A stretch of DNA of 64,000 nt from Mycolicibacterium vulneris (GCF_002104765.1 NZ_NCXM01000008.1:62001-126000), one strand, 5' to 3'; numbered from the stretch's first letter, positions 54,642 to 63,942 are shown. Numbers and translations are program-made. The notes: a model not told the origin generated them from the letters alone.

Positions 54642-55076
54642 CTACGACTCGGCCATCTTCCGGAGGCGTTTCAACGTGTCCGAGAGTGTGCGTCCCACCT
54701 GACGCACCGCGATCCGGTCGGCGATGTACCCGAGAATTCCCCCGGGCGCCTGATACGACAGCCGGAACGTTACCTTTGTGCAGCCATCGCCTGTGTCGCG
54801 CAACCGCATCCGCCCGCGCAGCGTCACCCCGGTGATACCCACGAACGCCAGGTCGCGGCCGTCGTCGAACTCGACCACCTCGATCAACCCGCCAACGGGT
54901 ACCGAACCGATCTTCCAGTGGACGGTGTAGCGCGCACCGACACCGGCGGAGATCTCGTTCGACGACTCCCACCGCTCCAGGTTTGTCATGAACGACGGAT
55001 AGCAGTCCGGGTCGCCGACGATCTTCCACACGTCGGCACGGTCGGCGTTGATGACGCAACGGCGTTCGACGCGCAT
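54642..55076 (-). CDS. SRPBCC-fold protein (acyltransferase partner)
   Basis: 144-aa SRPBCC protein: RRCVINADRADVWKIVGDPDCYPSFMTNLERW at the start and the helix GYIADRIAVRQVGRTLSDTLKRL at the end. The ATG at 55076 overlaps the stop of the upstream acyltransferase gene by ATGA, so translation is coupled. The same pairing (SRPBCC plus acyltransferase) occurs around Rv1919c-Rv1920 in M. tuberculosis, as remembered. The protein may shuttle lipid to or from the acyltransferase. Confidence 0.88.
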   Translation of the reverse strand: MRVERRCVINADRADVWKIVGDPDCYPSFMTNLERWESSNEISAGVGARYTVHWKIGSVPVGGLIEVVEFDDGRDLAFVGITGVTLRGRMRLRDTGDGCTKVTFRLSYQAPGGILGYIADRIAVRQVGRTLSDTLKRLRKMAES

Positions 55077-55909
55077 CAGCCGATCACCGGGAATCGACGT
55101 TCTGCGGCCAGCCGGTCGACACCACCCTGGAGGCTGGCCATCACCTTGTCATGCACCGCCTGGTCATCGCCGTCGACCTCGATCGGGTCTTGAACCTCGA
55201 TCACGATCTTGGTGGGCAATGGGATGTGGCCCGCCAGATCGCTGATATTGAGGCCCCAGGGCAGCGCCAGCGAGATCGGGATGCTCTTGAGCCGCAGCAA
55301 CTTGTCCGCCATCAGCAGCTTGGCCAGCCACTGCCCCCTGTTCAGGAACAGCGCGCTCTCCTGCCCGCCGACGCTGGCGACGGGGACGATCGGCACCCCG
55401 GCCTCGCGGGCCAGCTTTACGTAGCCCATGCGCCCGCCGAAGTCGACCTTGTGGCGTTCCCACGAGGGCCGGAATACCTCGTAGTCGCCGCCGGGATAGA
55501 CCAGCAGGGCCGCTCCGGATTCTAGTGCGAGACGAGCGTTTTCGGGGTTGGCGGCGACGGTGCCGAACTTGCGTAGCGAGCCGAGCGGCGGTGCGGAGAC
55601 GACGAGGTCGTGCGCCAATTGGTAGAAGGGCCGCTCGACGCCGAAGTAGGAGCAGAAGGCGAGCGTGAAGACAAAGGTGTCGGGAGGCACGTTGCCGCCG
55701 CTGTGGTTGCCGACCAGCAGCACCGGGCCCTCGGGCGGAATCCGGTCGAGGCCCCGCACGTCCGCCCTGAAGTACAGCGACGCCAGCAGCCAGGTGCCCG
55801 GCAGCTGGTCCCGGATGTAGTCCGGATCCCGCTGGTCGAGGTCGGCTTTGGGCACCCACGACACCACCTTGTCGCGGGCCCAACCCAAGACGCCCTTCGC
55901 GGTCGCCAT
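55076..55909 (-). CDS. PlsC-type acyltransferase (Rv1920-like)
   Basis: 277-aa lysophospholipid/glycerolipid acyltransferase. The catalytic motif is NHSGG with the His (GNHSGGNVPPD) and the second motif FPGG-like VYPGGDYEVF. No signal peptide or large membrane domain, but a membrane-interacting N-terminus is likely. It would acylate a glycerolipid or related acceptor at the membrane. Stop and next start overlap by ATGA with the SRPBCC gene. Confidence 0.87.
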   Translation of the reverse strand: MATAKGVLGWARDKVVSWVPKADLDQRDPDYIRDQLPGTWLLASLYFRADVRGLDRIPPEGPVLLVGNHSGGNVPPDTFVFTLAFCSYFGVERPFYQLAHDLVVSAPPLGSLRKFGTVAANPENARLALESGAALLVYPGGDYEVFRPSWERHKVDFGGRMGYVKLAREAGVPIVPVASVGGQESALFLNRGQWLAKLLMADKLLRLKSIPISLALPWGLNISDLAGHIPLPTKIVIEVQDPIEVDGDDQAVHDKVMASLQGGVDRLAAERRFPVIG

Positions 55910-55940
55910 AATCGGCGGTATACCCCGGCGTCACCGGGGA

Positions 55941-57053
55941 TCAAACGCGGTAGATGCGCGCGGCGTTCTCTCGGGCGATGAGATCGACCACCCGGATGGC
56001 GTCCGCCTCGCTCCAATCACCGCGGTCCACGAATTCCCGTAGCACGCGGTCAATACCCCTGCGCCACAAGGCCGCACCGAGAAAATGCAATTCCGCCGGG
56101 CCGAATCCGTCCGACGAGTAGAGGATCTTGGAGAAGGGCGCCATCTCCAGCAGTCGCGCGATGAAGGCCGGCGCCCGCGCGCCCAGGTGGTTGACGCTCA
56201 AACCGCCGTCGAGATAGACGTTGTTGAAGGCCTGGGCCAGATAGCCGGCCTCGCGCTCGTAGGGATAGCAGTGCAGCAGGACGATCGGGACATCCGAGGT
56301 GTCGCGCAGAAAGTCAACCAGCAGCAGCGGGTTAACCTTCTGTAGGTCGCAATCACGGTCGCCGAACCCGACGTGGAACTGGAGCGGCTTGCCCAGTCTC
56401 AGCGCCTGGTGCAAACCGAACCGCAGCAGGACCCTGTCCCGCAATCGGGTACCGCCGCGCTCACGCCAGCGACTGGCGGCCTCGGCGACCTCCGCCCCCG
56501 ACGGTTCGCTCAGGTCGCCATCAAATCCGCCCCGGTAGGCAAGAATCGATTTGGTGCCGACCGCGCCGGCTGCGCGCCCATGGAGGATCTCCTCGAACGC
56601 CCCGGCGTAGTCACCCGGCGCCTGCACGGCCTGCTCGGCCACCTCCTCGAGACGGACGACCTCACGCGCGCGACCGCCGGACAGCCGGGCCATGTCCGCG
56701 ACCCCGGCGATACAACTGCTGCCGATCCCCGTGTCCACCAACCAGTCGCTCACGCCGGCGGCCGCCAAGAACAGCCGCGCCAGCTCCTCCTCCTCGAAGC
56801 GGCTGCGCCGCTCCCAATAGGCCTGCGGATCGACGTGTTCGGGCAGCCCCAGGACGGGGGCGCAATGCGCGCGCACCGCGAATCCGAGTTGTGAGTCGAA
56901 GCCCGGGTAATCGATGCCTTCGCTGTTGGCCTCGTTGAGTGCGTTCTCGAATCGCTGCCGGTCTCCGGGCGTCAGCCAGCAACCGTGCACATGCTGATCG
57001 ACCAGCGTCACTCCGCCGATGTGCTGGGCCAGGGCGCGGGTGTCGTAGACCAT
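55941..57053 (-). CDS. Amidohydrolase paired with GlnA3
   Basis: 370-aa amidohydrolase-type protein (metal-dependent TIM barrel). The N-terminal VDQHVHG carries the HxH metal motif, followed by QFHVGFGDRDCD, LLHCYPYEREAGYL and YSSDGFGPAELHF as strand-end metal and catalytic motifs. It starts eight bases after the stop of the glutamine-synthetase-like gene, so the two are one transcript. In known pairs (fluG-type, puuA/IpuC-like) the hydrolase removes a gamma-glutamyl group; this is the likely division of labour. Matches Rv1879. Confidence 0.88.
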   Translation of the reverse strand: MVYDTRALAQHIGGVTLVDQHVHGCWLTPGDRQRFENALNEANSEGIDYPGFDSQLGFAVRAHCAPVLGLPEHVDPQAYWERRSRFEEEELARLFLAAAGVSDWLVDTGIGSSCIAGVADMARLSGGRAREVVRLEEVAEQAVQAPGDYAGAFEEILHGRAAGAVGTKSILAYRGGFDGDLSEPSGAEVAEAASRWRERGGTRLRDRVLLRFGLHQALRLGKPLQFHVGFGDRDCDLQKVNPLLLVDFLRDTSDVPIVLLHCYPYEREAGYLAQAFNNVYLDGGLSVNHLGARAPAFIARLLEMAPFSKILYSSDGFGPAELHFLGAALWRRGIDRVLREFVDRGDWSEADAIRVVDLIARENAARIYRV

Positions 57054-57059
57054 AACCAG

Positions 57060-58421
57060 TCACAGGCTCCAGGCCATGCGGAATTTGTCCGCCAGCTGCT
57101 CGGGCGCCAGGTCGCCGTAGCGCTCCTGCTCCAGGCGGCGAACCGCGACCACCATGTCGACCGCCGGATCGCCCAGGATGCGGCGCATCGCCTCTGAACC
57201 ATCAAGTGCCGCAATCACTTCGGTCTGCAAATCGGTCAGGCGCACGACGCCGTCGCGCTCACGGTCGGAGTCGGACAGCATTGCCGGGTCGACCGTGATC
57301 TCCGGTGGCAGGGCCGCCTGGCACTTGATGCCGTCCAGGGCCAGCCCGAGGATGGCCGCTGAGGCGAGGTACGGGTTCGCCGACGGGTCGACGATCTTCA
57401 CCTCGACATTGCCGCCGCGTGGATTTCCCAGCCCGCCGATTACGAATCGCACTGCGGCCTCGCGATTTTCGGTGCCCCAGCACGCGTAGGCGCCGGCCCA
57501 GTTGCCGGGGCGCATCCGTAAGCCGGAGACGATGGACCCGCACAGCACGCCCTGGGCCTCCGGCAGGCCGCGGACCACGCCCGCTATCGCGCTCTCCCCC
57601 GCCTCCGTGATGCCGTGGGTTCCGGGGCCGTCGGAGAACAGCCGGCCTTCCGACGACGCCAGCGAAAAGTGTTGGTGGGCACCGGATCCGACGCCGTCGG
57701 CGAAAGGCGCGGGCGACAGGCTGATGCGCAGCCCGTGCCGGCGGGCGGCGCGGCCGATGATGAGCCGCATCAGGATCAGCTGATCGGCGGCGGCCACCGG
57801 GCTCTGCGGTGACAGCGAGATCTCGAACTGGTTCGCCCCGTACTCGGGGTGAAACTGTTCAATCGCGATGCCGGCGCTCGTCGCCGAGCCGATCACGTCG
57901 CGCACGAACGCTTCGTGCTCCAGCACGCCGGCCAGACCGTACTGCGCCCACAACGTCGACGGCAACCGGTCGCCATCCGGGCCGACCAGAAGGAATTCGA
58001 TCTCGTGCCCGATCGCGGCGTCGATCCCGGCTTCGGTGAGCGCGGCCTCGAGACGCCGCAAAGTTCCCCGGCTGCACGTGGGAACCGGCGTGCCGTCCTG
58101 GGAGAAAAACGCGGCGGGCGCCCACGCGAGACCGTCACCGACGATGCGCAACGCGGACAGATCGATACGAAGACGTTGGTCCCCCACCACGCCCACATCG
58201 GCGGTGAAGGCGATACCGGTCTGATCGATGGCGAATGCGTGCCAGGACGGGCTGGCCCCCAAGCCGGGATCCGCGAAGGTGTTGGTTCGCCGGATCGGCA
58301 CAGTTTTGGCCAGGGTGAGCCCGGCGGGATTCACCACGGTGCCGATGACCGTGTCGACGCCCTCGGCCTCCAGTTGGGCAATGGCCGCGGCGGCAAGCGG
58401 TGCGCCGGTCATGGCTGTCAT
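57060..58421 (-). CDS. glnA3: Glutamine-synthetase-like GlnA3
   Basis: 453-aa member of the glutamine synthetase family, diverged from true GlnA. Metal and ATP-site elements are present: IGHEIEFLL, EYGANQFEIS, GSGAHQHFSL and the NREAAVRF arginine region, but the tail differs from GlnA1. It may be a gamma-glutamylamide synthetase that ligates glutamate to an amine instead of ammonia, with the following amidohydrolase completing a degradation route. Function is not proven. Matches Rv1878 (GlnA3). Confidence 0.92.
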   Translation of the reverse strand: MTAMTGAPLAAAAIAQLEAEGVDTVIGTVVNPAGLTLAKTVPIRRTNTFADPGLGASPSWHAFAIDQTGIAFTADVGVVGDQRLRIDLSALRIVGDGLAWAPAAFFSQDGTPVPTCSRGTLRRLEAALTEAGIDAAIGHEIEFLLVGPDGDRLPSTLWAQYGLAGVLEHEAFVRDVIGSATSAGIAIEQFHPEYGANQFEISLSPQSPVAAADQLILMRLIIGRAARRHGLRISLSPAPFADGVGSGAHQHFSLASSEGRLFSDGPGTHGITEAGESAIAGVVRGLPEAQGVLCGSIVSGLRMRPGNWAGAYACWGTENREAAVRFVIGGLGNPRGGNVEVKIVDPSANPYLASAAILGLALDGIKCQAALPPEITVDPAMLSDSDRERDGVVRLTDLQTEVIAALDGSEAMRRILGDPAVDMVVAVRRLEQERYGDLAPEQLADKFRMAWSL

Positions 58422-58469
58422 TCTCCCAACCTCGGATCTCGCCGTACGGTAAACGGCCCACCCGCACGC

Positions 58470-59351
58470 TCAGTTCTGCCGGGTGACCAATTCAGTGACG
58501 AACCGATCGAGGAAGCCATCCACCGGCGCCGTGCCCACCGGTCGGATGACGAATTTCGTCAACCCCGCCTCGATATAGGCGTCGAGTTGTCGGTGCAGCT
58601 GATCCCACCCGGCGGCGATCAGCTCGCCGGGGTCGCGGTCCGGGCGACGCCGGCGCACCGCCGCGGCCAGCTCGGCGGGCAATTCCGCATCGGCGACCGC
58701 CAACGAGATGCCGAAGTGGTCGGGTTCGATGCTGCGGCCGGCGGCCGCGGCGGCCCGCTCGATCGCCTCGCGCCCGGCCCGCGCCTCCGCCGGGGTGAGG
58801 AAGCTGCCCAGCCAACCGTCGCCCAGCGCGCCGATGCGTCGAAACGCGGCCGGCGCCGAACCGCCCACCCAGATGTCCAGCGGCGGTGTCGGTCTCGGGG
58901 CTACGGCCACATCGGTGACGCTGAAGTACCGGCCGTTGAACGTCGCCGACTCCTCGACGAGCGCTGCCCGCAGCAGCCGCAGCGACTCGTCGAACACCGC
59001 CGCGCGCTCGCCGTCGGGGACCACGAACACCTCGCGTTCGGCCGGTATCGCCGAGCGCAGACCGAAGACGGGTAGTACCCGCTTGGGCGCGACGGCCGCC
59101 AAGGACGCCAACTGTTTTGCCACCAGCACCGGATGCCGCCCCGGCAGCACGGCCACGGACGTGCCCACCTTCAGCCGGGTCGTCCGCGCTAGTGAATACG
59201 CCATGCCGACCACCGGATCGACCGCCGGCGAGTACACCAATTCGGAAAACCACAGCGAGTCCACCCCGCCGGCCTCGAGGTGATCGACGATGGCGGCCAA
59301 CTGGTCCGGTGTGGTGTCGGCGCCCAGGCCGACGCCGAAGCGAATCTTCAT
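58470..59351 (-). CDS. LLM-class F420-dependent oxidoreductase
   Basis: 293-aa luciferase-like oxidoreductase. The ATG at 59351 (MKIRFGVGLGADTTPDQ) begins the barrel; FSELVYSPAVDPVVGM, VGTSVAVLPGRHPVLVAKQLASL and DIWVGGSAPAAFRR follow the LLM/F420 pattern. F420 use is an inference from the subfamily. Ten more residues are possible upstream. Not in a clear operon. Confidence 0.9.
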   Translation of the reverse strand: MKIRFGVGLGADTTPDQLAAIVDHLEAGGVDSLWFSELVYSPAVDPVVGMAYSLARTTRLKVGTSVAVLPGRHPVLVAKQLASLAAVAPKRVLPVFGLRSAIPAEREVFVVPDGERAAVFDESLRLLRAALVEESATFNGRYFSVTDVAVAPRPTPPLDIWVGGSAPAAFRRIGALGDGWLGSFLTPAEARAGREAIERAAAAAGRSIEPDHFGISLAVADAELPAELAAAVRRRRPDRDPGELIAAGWDQLHRQLDAYIEAGLTKFVIRPVGTAPVDGFLDRFVTELVTRQN

Positions 59352-59454
59352 CGGCGCCTCCCGCGGAGTCCTCTCACCCACAGCGCAACATCACCGCGCC
59401 ACCATTTGTGCCCGGGGTGCGCTCATCGTCGGTCCGGCCTCCGCGGGCGGGGAA

Positions 59455-59949
59455 CTAGCCGCGGCTAGGGATGGTGAGCTTGCAGGCCTGGCCGATGTCG
59501 AGGGTCCGCAGCACTCGACCCATGCCGACCCACAGCGCGCAGGACAGGGCCAGGTCGGCCAGCAACTCGTCCGAGAAGTGTTCCGCGCAACGGGTCCAGA
59601 AGTCTTCGTCGTCGCGCAGGGCGGTGTGGTCGGTAGCGAAGCGGTCCGCGAACTCGGCGGCCAGCCGCTCCTGGTCGCTGTAGCCGGGCCAGGTACGCCA
59701 TTCGTGGACGTGGTCGTACAACTCCTCGTCGACGCCGGCGGCGGGTCCGTCTTCGTCGCGGGTGTTGACGCAGACGACGCATTCGTTGCGGTGGGCGATC
59801 ACGGCACGGGCCAGTTCGCGGGTGCGTAACGGCAACCGGTTCTTGGTGTAGACCGCCTGGCTGAAACCGCCCAGCGCGCCGCCGATGTCCGGAGACTTCG
59901 CAAACCAGCCGGCCAGGTCGTCGTCAGCAAATGTTCCGATTCGGCTCAT
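59455..59949 (-). CDS. Carboxymuconolactone decarboxylase/AhpD-like protein
   Basis: 164-aa AhpD-fold protein with redox cysteines Cys57 and Cys60 in RNECVVCVNTRDE. It is a paralogue of the 26.1 kb CMD protein, with the same CxxC placement and the same C-terminal block ELLADLALSCALWVGMGR. The ATG at 59949 is used; the long upstream frame is antisense. Likely thiol-peroxidase type. No redox partner gene is adjacent. Confidence 0.87.
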   Translation of the reverse strand: MSRIGTFADDDLAGWFAKSPDIGGALGGFSQAVYTKNRLPLRTRELARAVIAHRNECVVCVNTRDEDGPAAGVDEELYDHVHEWRTWPGYSDQERLAAEFADRFATDHTALRDDEDFWTRCAEHFSDELLADLALSCALWVGMGRVLRTLDIGQACKLTIPSRG

Positions 59950-60014
59950 GGCGTGATGGTACGCCCGCGTCGGAGGCCGGGATGGGGATGTCGGCGGATG
60001 CGTATCGGCACCGG

Positions 60015-62087
60015 CTAGCGAGCGGCCGACGGGATCGCCTTGGTCGGCTGCTCGTCGTGCCAATCGCGTTGCGCCAGAACGCGATGCGCGACACGTTCCA
60101 GTGCGGCCTCCACCGCGCGACGGTCCGGGCGGCCCTCGACGCCCGGTGACCGGGCGAGCTTGTCGACGAGCCACGCGAGCAGCAGCGACTGTACGTAGGC
60201 GACTTGTTGTCCTCCGGCCGGTGTGAGCCACATCTGCTCGCCGTCGCGCCGCGCGTAACCCGCGGATACCAAGCGCGCGAAGGTGGGCTCGAGAACCTCG
60301 AACGGTACCCGTAGATAGTCGGCCATGTCGGTGAGCCGGGCGGTCCCGTACATCTGTGTGTACCGATTGATCCGCAGGACACCCCACAGCCCGGCGACGT
60401 CGAGCCGGCAATCGGGTCGCATGGCGATGCTGCGCAACCGCATGCCGGTTTCACCGCGCATCATCCGGGCGATCGCATTCTCCAGCATCTGGTCCGGCGT
60501 CTCGCTGGTCGGCATCCCGAATGCATCACCGAGATCGACTGTGCTGTCGTGGAATTCCTGGAGCGGGACCTCGCGGAGGAACAATGCCAGTACGAACCCC
60601 ACCAGCGCGACCGGAACCGCCCAGAGGAAAACCTGGGTGAGCGACTCGGCGTAGGCGGCGACGATGGGGGCGGCCATCTCTCGGGGCAGCCGGTGCAACG
60701 CCTCCGGCGACGCGGCGGCCGCGGCCGGTGCGTGGCTGGCCAGCATCGCCGGGCCGATCCGGCTGTGCAGAAAGTTCGTGAACAGCGAACCGAAGATGGC
60801 GGCGCCGAACGAGCTGCCGATCGTGCGGAAGAACGTGACGCCGGAGGTCGCGACGCCCAGGTCGTCGAAGGCCACGGTGTTCTGCACGATCAGGACCAGG
60901 GTCTGCATGCACATCCCGATCCCGGCGCCGAGGACGACGAGGTACAGCGACTGAACCAACACCGATGTCGACGGGTCCATCCGCGACATCAGAAAGAATG
61001 CCACCGCCATGACGGCGGTGCCGGCGACGGGGAAGACTTTGTATCTGCCCGTGCGGCCGACGATGACACCACTACCCATCGAGGTGGTCAGCATCCCGAT
61101 CACCATCGGCAACGTGCGCAGGCCCGACGTGGTGGCCGAGACGCCGTCGACGAATTGCATGTACGTCGGCAGGAATGTCAGGGCGCCCAGCATCGCGAAA
61201 CCGACCACGAAAGACAGCACACAGCAGACGGTGAACACCGAACTCCGAAAAAGCCGGACCGGCAGGATCGGCGCGGCAGCGCGGCTCTCCACCCAAGCGA
61301 AGAGGCACAACGCGATCACCGAGCCGACGAACAGGCCGATGATCATGGGCGATCCCCAGGGATAGGTGGTGCCGCCCCAACTGGTGGCCAGCGTCAGGCC
61401 CGCGGCGCCCAGGCCGACTAACAGGATCCCGGTGTAGTCGATGACCGGTTTGGTGCGGTCGGTCAGCGCCGGGATGGCGGCGGCCGCCACGAAGAAGACC
61501 ACGACCGAGATCGGCACGTTGATCCAGAAGGCCCAGCGCCAGGTGAAGTGGTCGGTGAAGTAGCCGCCGAGCAAGGGACCGATCACGGTGGTGACGCCGA
61601 ACACCGCTCCCATCGCCCCTTGGTAGCGGCCGCGGTCCCGCAGCGGGATCACCTCGCCGATCAGGGCCATGGCCGTCACCATGAGTCCGCCGCCGCCGAT
61701 GCCCTGCAGCGCGCGCGAAGCGACGAGCATGCCCATCGAACTCGAGAGCCCGCACAGCACGGATCCGACGACAAAGAAAACGACGGCCGCCTGGAACACC
61801 CGCTTGCGGCCGAACAGGTCACCGAACTTGCCGACGAGGGCGGTGATGATGGTCGACGCGAGGAGGTAGCTGGTGACCACCCACGATTGATGGCCTGCGC
61901 CACCGAGATTGGCGACGATGGTCGGCAACGCGGTCGCCACGATCGTCTGGTCCAGTGCGGCCATCAGCATGCCGAGCAGGATCGCCACGAAGATGAAATT
62001 GCGTCGCTGCGAGTCGACCGCGACATTGCCGGGTTGCGAATCCGAAGTGTGGCCGGCCGGAGCCGCTGCTGGTGTCGTGCTCGTCAT
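60015..62087 (-). CDS. DHA2-family multidrug exporter with winged-helix tail (Rv1877-like)
   Basis: 690-aa major facilitator of the 14-TM DHA2 family (EmrB/QacA type). The early part has MAALDQTIVATALPTIVANLG and FGRKRVFQA; the loop motifs and the repeated glycine-rich membrane segments follow. After the last membrane segment (about residue 500) a soluble C-terminal part of about 180 residues contains a winged-helix-like unit (LTDMADYLRVPFEVLEPTFARLVSAGYARR). This resembles MarR/HTH sensor domains fused to some exporters. Matches Rv1877 in size and order. Confidence 0.9.
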   Translation of the reverse strand: MTSTTPAAAPAGHTSDSQPGNVAVDSQRRNFIFVAILLGMLMAALDQTIVATALPTIVANLGGAGHQSWVVTSYLLASTIITALVGKFGDLFGRKRVFQAAVVFFVVGSVLCGLSSSMGMLVASRALQGIGGGGLMVTAMALIGEVIPLRDRGRYQGAMGAVFGVTTVIGPLLGGYFTDHFTWRWAFWINVPISVVVFFVAAAAIPALTDRTKPVIDYTGILLVGLGAAGLTLATSWGGTTYPWGSPMIIGLFVGSVIALCLFAWVESRAAAPILPVRLFRSSVFTVCCVLSFVVGFAMLGALTFLPTYMQFVDGVSATTSGLRTLPMVIGMLTTSMGSGVIVGRTGRYKVFPVAGTAVMAVAFFLMSRMDPSTSVLVQSLYLVVLGAGIGMCMQTLVLIVQNTVAFDDLGVATSGVTFFRTIGSSFGAAIFGSLFTNFLHSRIGPAMLASHAPAAAAASPEALHRLPREMAAPIVAAYAESLTQVFLWAVPVALVGFVLALFLREVPLQEFHDSTVDLGDAFGMPTSETPDQMLENAIARMMRGETGMRLRSIAMRPDCRLDVAGLWGVLRINRYTQMYGTARLTDMADYLRVPFEVLEPTFARLVSAGYARRDGEQMWLTPAGGQQVAYVQSLLLAWLVDKLARSPGVEGRPDRRAVEAALERVAHRVLAQRDWHDEQPTKAIPSAAR

Positions 62088-62174
62088 GCCTGCCTTCCCA
62101 CGGCGTTCGATGGTAATGAATGCCCACGGTCAACCGGTGGCAACCAAAACCCCGCGTAAGGCGGCGCCCGAAAG

Positions 62175-62654
62175 TCAGCTGGGTGGCCGCGACACGCACT
62201 GCGCCGAGTACAGCTCGACGCCCAGCTTGTCCATCAACTCGAGCTGGGTCTCGAGGTAGTCGATGTGCTTTTCCTCGTCGGCCACGATCTCCTCGAAGAG
62301 GTTCGCGGTGGTGGAGTCCTGCTTTTCCCGGCACAGGATGATCGCCGGCTTGAGCCGCTCCATCACCTCGTATTCGATGGCCAGGTCGGCCTCGAACTGC
62401 TCGCGCAACGTCTGGCCGATGCGCAGCGAGAAGAGGCGCTGGTAGTTCGGCAACCCGTCGAGCAACAGGATGCGGTCGGTGATCGACTCGGCGTGTCGCA
62501 TCTCGTCGAAGGACTCGGCCCGGGTGTGCTCAGCTAACTCGGTGAAACCCCAGTTGTCCTGCATCTTGGAGTGCAGGAAGTATTGGTTGATCGCGGTGAG
62601 CTCGCTGGTCAACTGCTCGTTGAGCAGACGCAAAACTTCCGGATCCCCTTGCAT
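62175..62654 (-). CDS. bfrA: Bacterioferritin BfrA
   Basis: 159-aa heme-containing ferritin that stores iron as a 24-mer. The ferroxidase ligands and Met52 heme ligand are visible in HTRAESFDEMRHAES, and the second half has VADEEKHIDYLE. The ATG at 62654 matches the family exactly. It is divergent from bfd, and two IdeR-like boxes lie in the shared region. Matches Rv1876. Expected to be induced when iron is plentiful. Confidence 0.97.
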   Translation of the reverse strand: MQGDPEVLRLLNEQLTSELTAINQYFLHSKMQDNWGFTELAEHTRAESFDEMRHAESITDRILLLDGLPNYQRLFSLRIGQTLREQFEADLAIEYEVMERLKPAIILCREKQDSTTANLFEEIVADEEKHIDYLETQLELMDKLGVELYSAQCVSRPPS

Positions 62655-62821
62655 TGTCACTCCTATGGTGTGAGCGGCTGTCGTGTGTGGCCGCGGCGGG
62701 CGCGCTGGGCTGGAGCGCGCAAACCTGGGCTGTAGCAGCACTTTGCCACGGCCGCTTGGAATGTTCCAGCAAGGTTTGGCTGCACTCAGTGACGCCAAGA
62801 GTGAAGTAAGTCGCCCCTTGG

Positions 62822-62864
62822 TTAGGTTAGACTGCGCTTACGAACTTAGGTTAGACTCCGCTAA
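62822..62864. promoter_or_regulatory. Tandem IdeR-like iron boxes between bfrA and bfd
   Basis: Two direct-repeat 19-mers: TTAGGTTAGACTGCGCTTA (62822-62840) and TTAGGTTAGACTCCGCTAA (62846-62864), 24 bases apart. They match the IdeR consensus TTAGGTTAGGCTAACCTAA at 14 and 15 of 19 positions, all in the first half-site plus scattered positions. Tandem boxes at a bfrA promoter are typical of IdeR activation of iron storage. Confidence 0.78.
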
Positions 62865-62992
62865 TAAGCGGCATGCGCATTCGGCCTCATTGCCAGGGTG
62901 CCCGAGGACTCGGAACGCCGGAGTCGGACCGAATCGCAGACGCTGGACTGAGCTCTCGACGAAGGGAATTTCGACGTGCAGGAGGTGCGCTG

Positions 62993-63178
62993 ATGTACGT
63001 GTGCCTCTGTGTTGGGGCAACCAACCAGACCGTGTGCGACGTCGTCGCACAGGGCGCATCGACCTCCAAAGAGATCGCCGCCGCGTGCGGCGCCGGCGGT
63101 GACTGCGGCCGCTGCCGGCGCACGTTGCGCGCGATCCTCGCATCCCAGGCGAAGCTGGAAACGGCTCCTTCGATCTAG
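62993..63178 (+). CDS. bfd: Bacterioferritin-associated ferredoxin Bfd
   Basis: 61-aa [2Fe-2S] ferredoxin that reduces and mobilises iron from bacterioferritin. The four cluster cysteines are Cys4, Cys6, Cys38 and Cys41 (MYVCLC and DCGRC). AGGAGG lies five bases before the ATG at 62993. Divergent from bfrA across the IdeR-like boxes, so both sides of iron storage may be co-regulated. The stop overlaps the enoyl-CoA hydratase stop on the opposite strand by four bases. Confidence 0.92.
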   Translation: MYVCLCVGATNQTVCDVVAQGASTSKEIAAACGAGGDCGRCRRTLRAILASQAKLETAPSI

Positions 63179-63924
63179 CGTTTGTTGAAGGCGGCCAGGG
63201 CCGCCGCGTTGGCATGTGCGCCCATCAGTTCCGCGAAGTGCGCGTTTTCCCGGGCGGTGGCCGCCACGATCTCCGGGCGGACGGGTTCCATCATGGTGTG
63301 CTTGACAGCCATCAGGCTCGAAATCGGCCGGGAGGCAAGGACTTCCGCGTGCTGTCGGGCCTGCGCCAACAGTTCGTCGGGTTCGCAGACACGCCAGACC
63401 AGGCCCATCCGCAGCGCCTCGTCGGCGCCCACCCATTCCGACGACATCAACAGCCAGGCCGCGTTCTGCCGGCCCACCAGCTGGGGCAGTAGATATGACG
63501 ACGCCGCTTCCGGCGCCACGCCCAGGCTGGTGAACGGGCACTTCAGCCGGGCAGTCGACGACATGAACGCCAGATCGGCATAGCCGAGGATGGTGGCGCC
63601 GATTCCGACGCCTACCCCGTTCACCGCGCAGATCAGTGGCTTCGGAAACGCGCTGAGCGCATTGATCAACCCGATGAAGCCGTGCTTGCCGGGGGTGAAG
63701 TCGGGGTCGGTGATGCGGGCCTGCATCTCGGCCAGGTCGGTGCCGGCGCTGAAGCCGCGCCCCGCGCCGGTCAGCAGCACGACCGCGACCTCGGGATCCT
63801 CGGCGGCGGCCAGCAACGCCTCGGCCGTGGCGTCGTAGAGGGCTTCGTTGAATGCGTTGAGCGCCTCGGGCCGGTTCAGCGTGAGGGTGCGTACCCGGTT
63901 CTGGTCATCGATCTGCAGCGTCAC
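63175..63924 (-). CDS. Enoyl-CoA hydratase/isomerase family protein
   Basis: 249-aa crotonase-fold protein. The opening RTLTLNRPEALNAFNEALYDA, the oxyanion-hole segment AGRGFSAGTDLAEM and the GVGVGIGATILGYADLAF block are typical. Key acidic residues of canonical hydratases were not all located in LGVAPEAASSYLLPQ, so isomerase or other activity is possible. Substrate unknown. No beta-oxidation partner is adjacent. Convergent with bfd by a four-base overlap. Confidence 0.9.
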   Translation of the reverse strand: MTLQIDDQNRVRTLTLNRPEALNAFNEALYDATAEALLAAAEDPEVAVVLLTGAGRGFSAGTDLAEMQARITDPDFTPGKHGFIGLINALSAFPKPLICAVNGVGVGIGATILGYADLAFMSSTARLKCPFTSLGVAPEAASSYLLPQLVGRQNAAWLLMSSEWVGADEALRMGLVWRVCEPDELLAQARQHAEVLASRPISSLMAVKHTMMEPVRPEIVAATARENAHFAELMGAHANAAALAAFNKR

Positions 63925-63942
63925 GCGAGCAGCCTAACGAGG

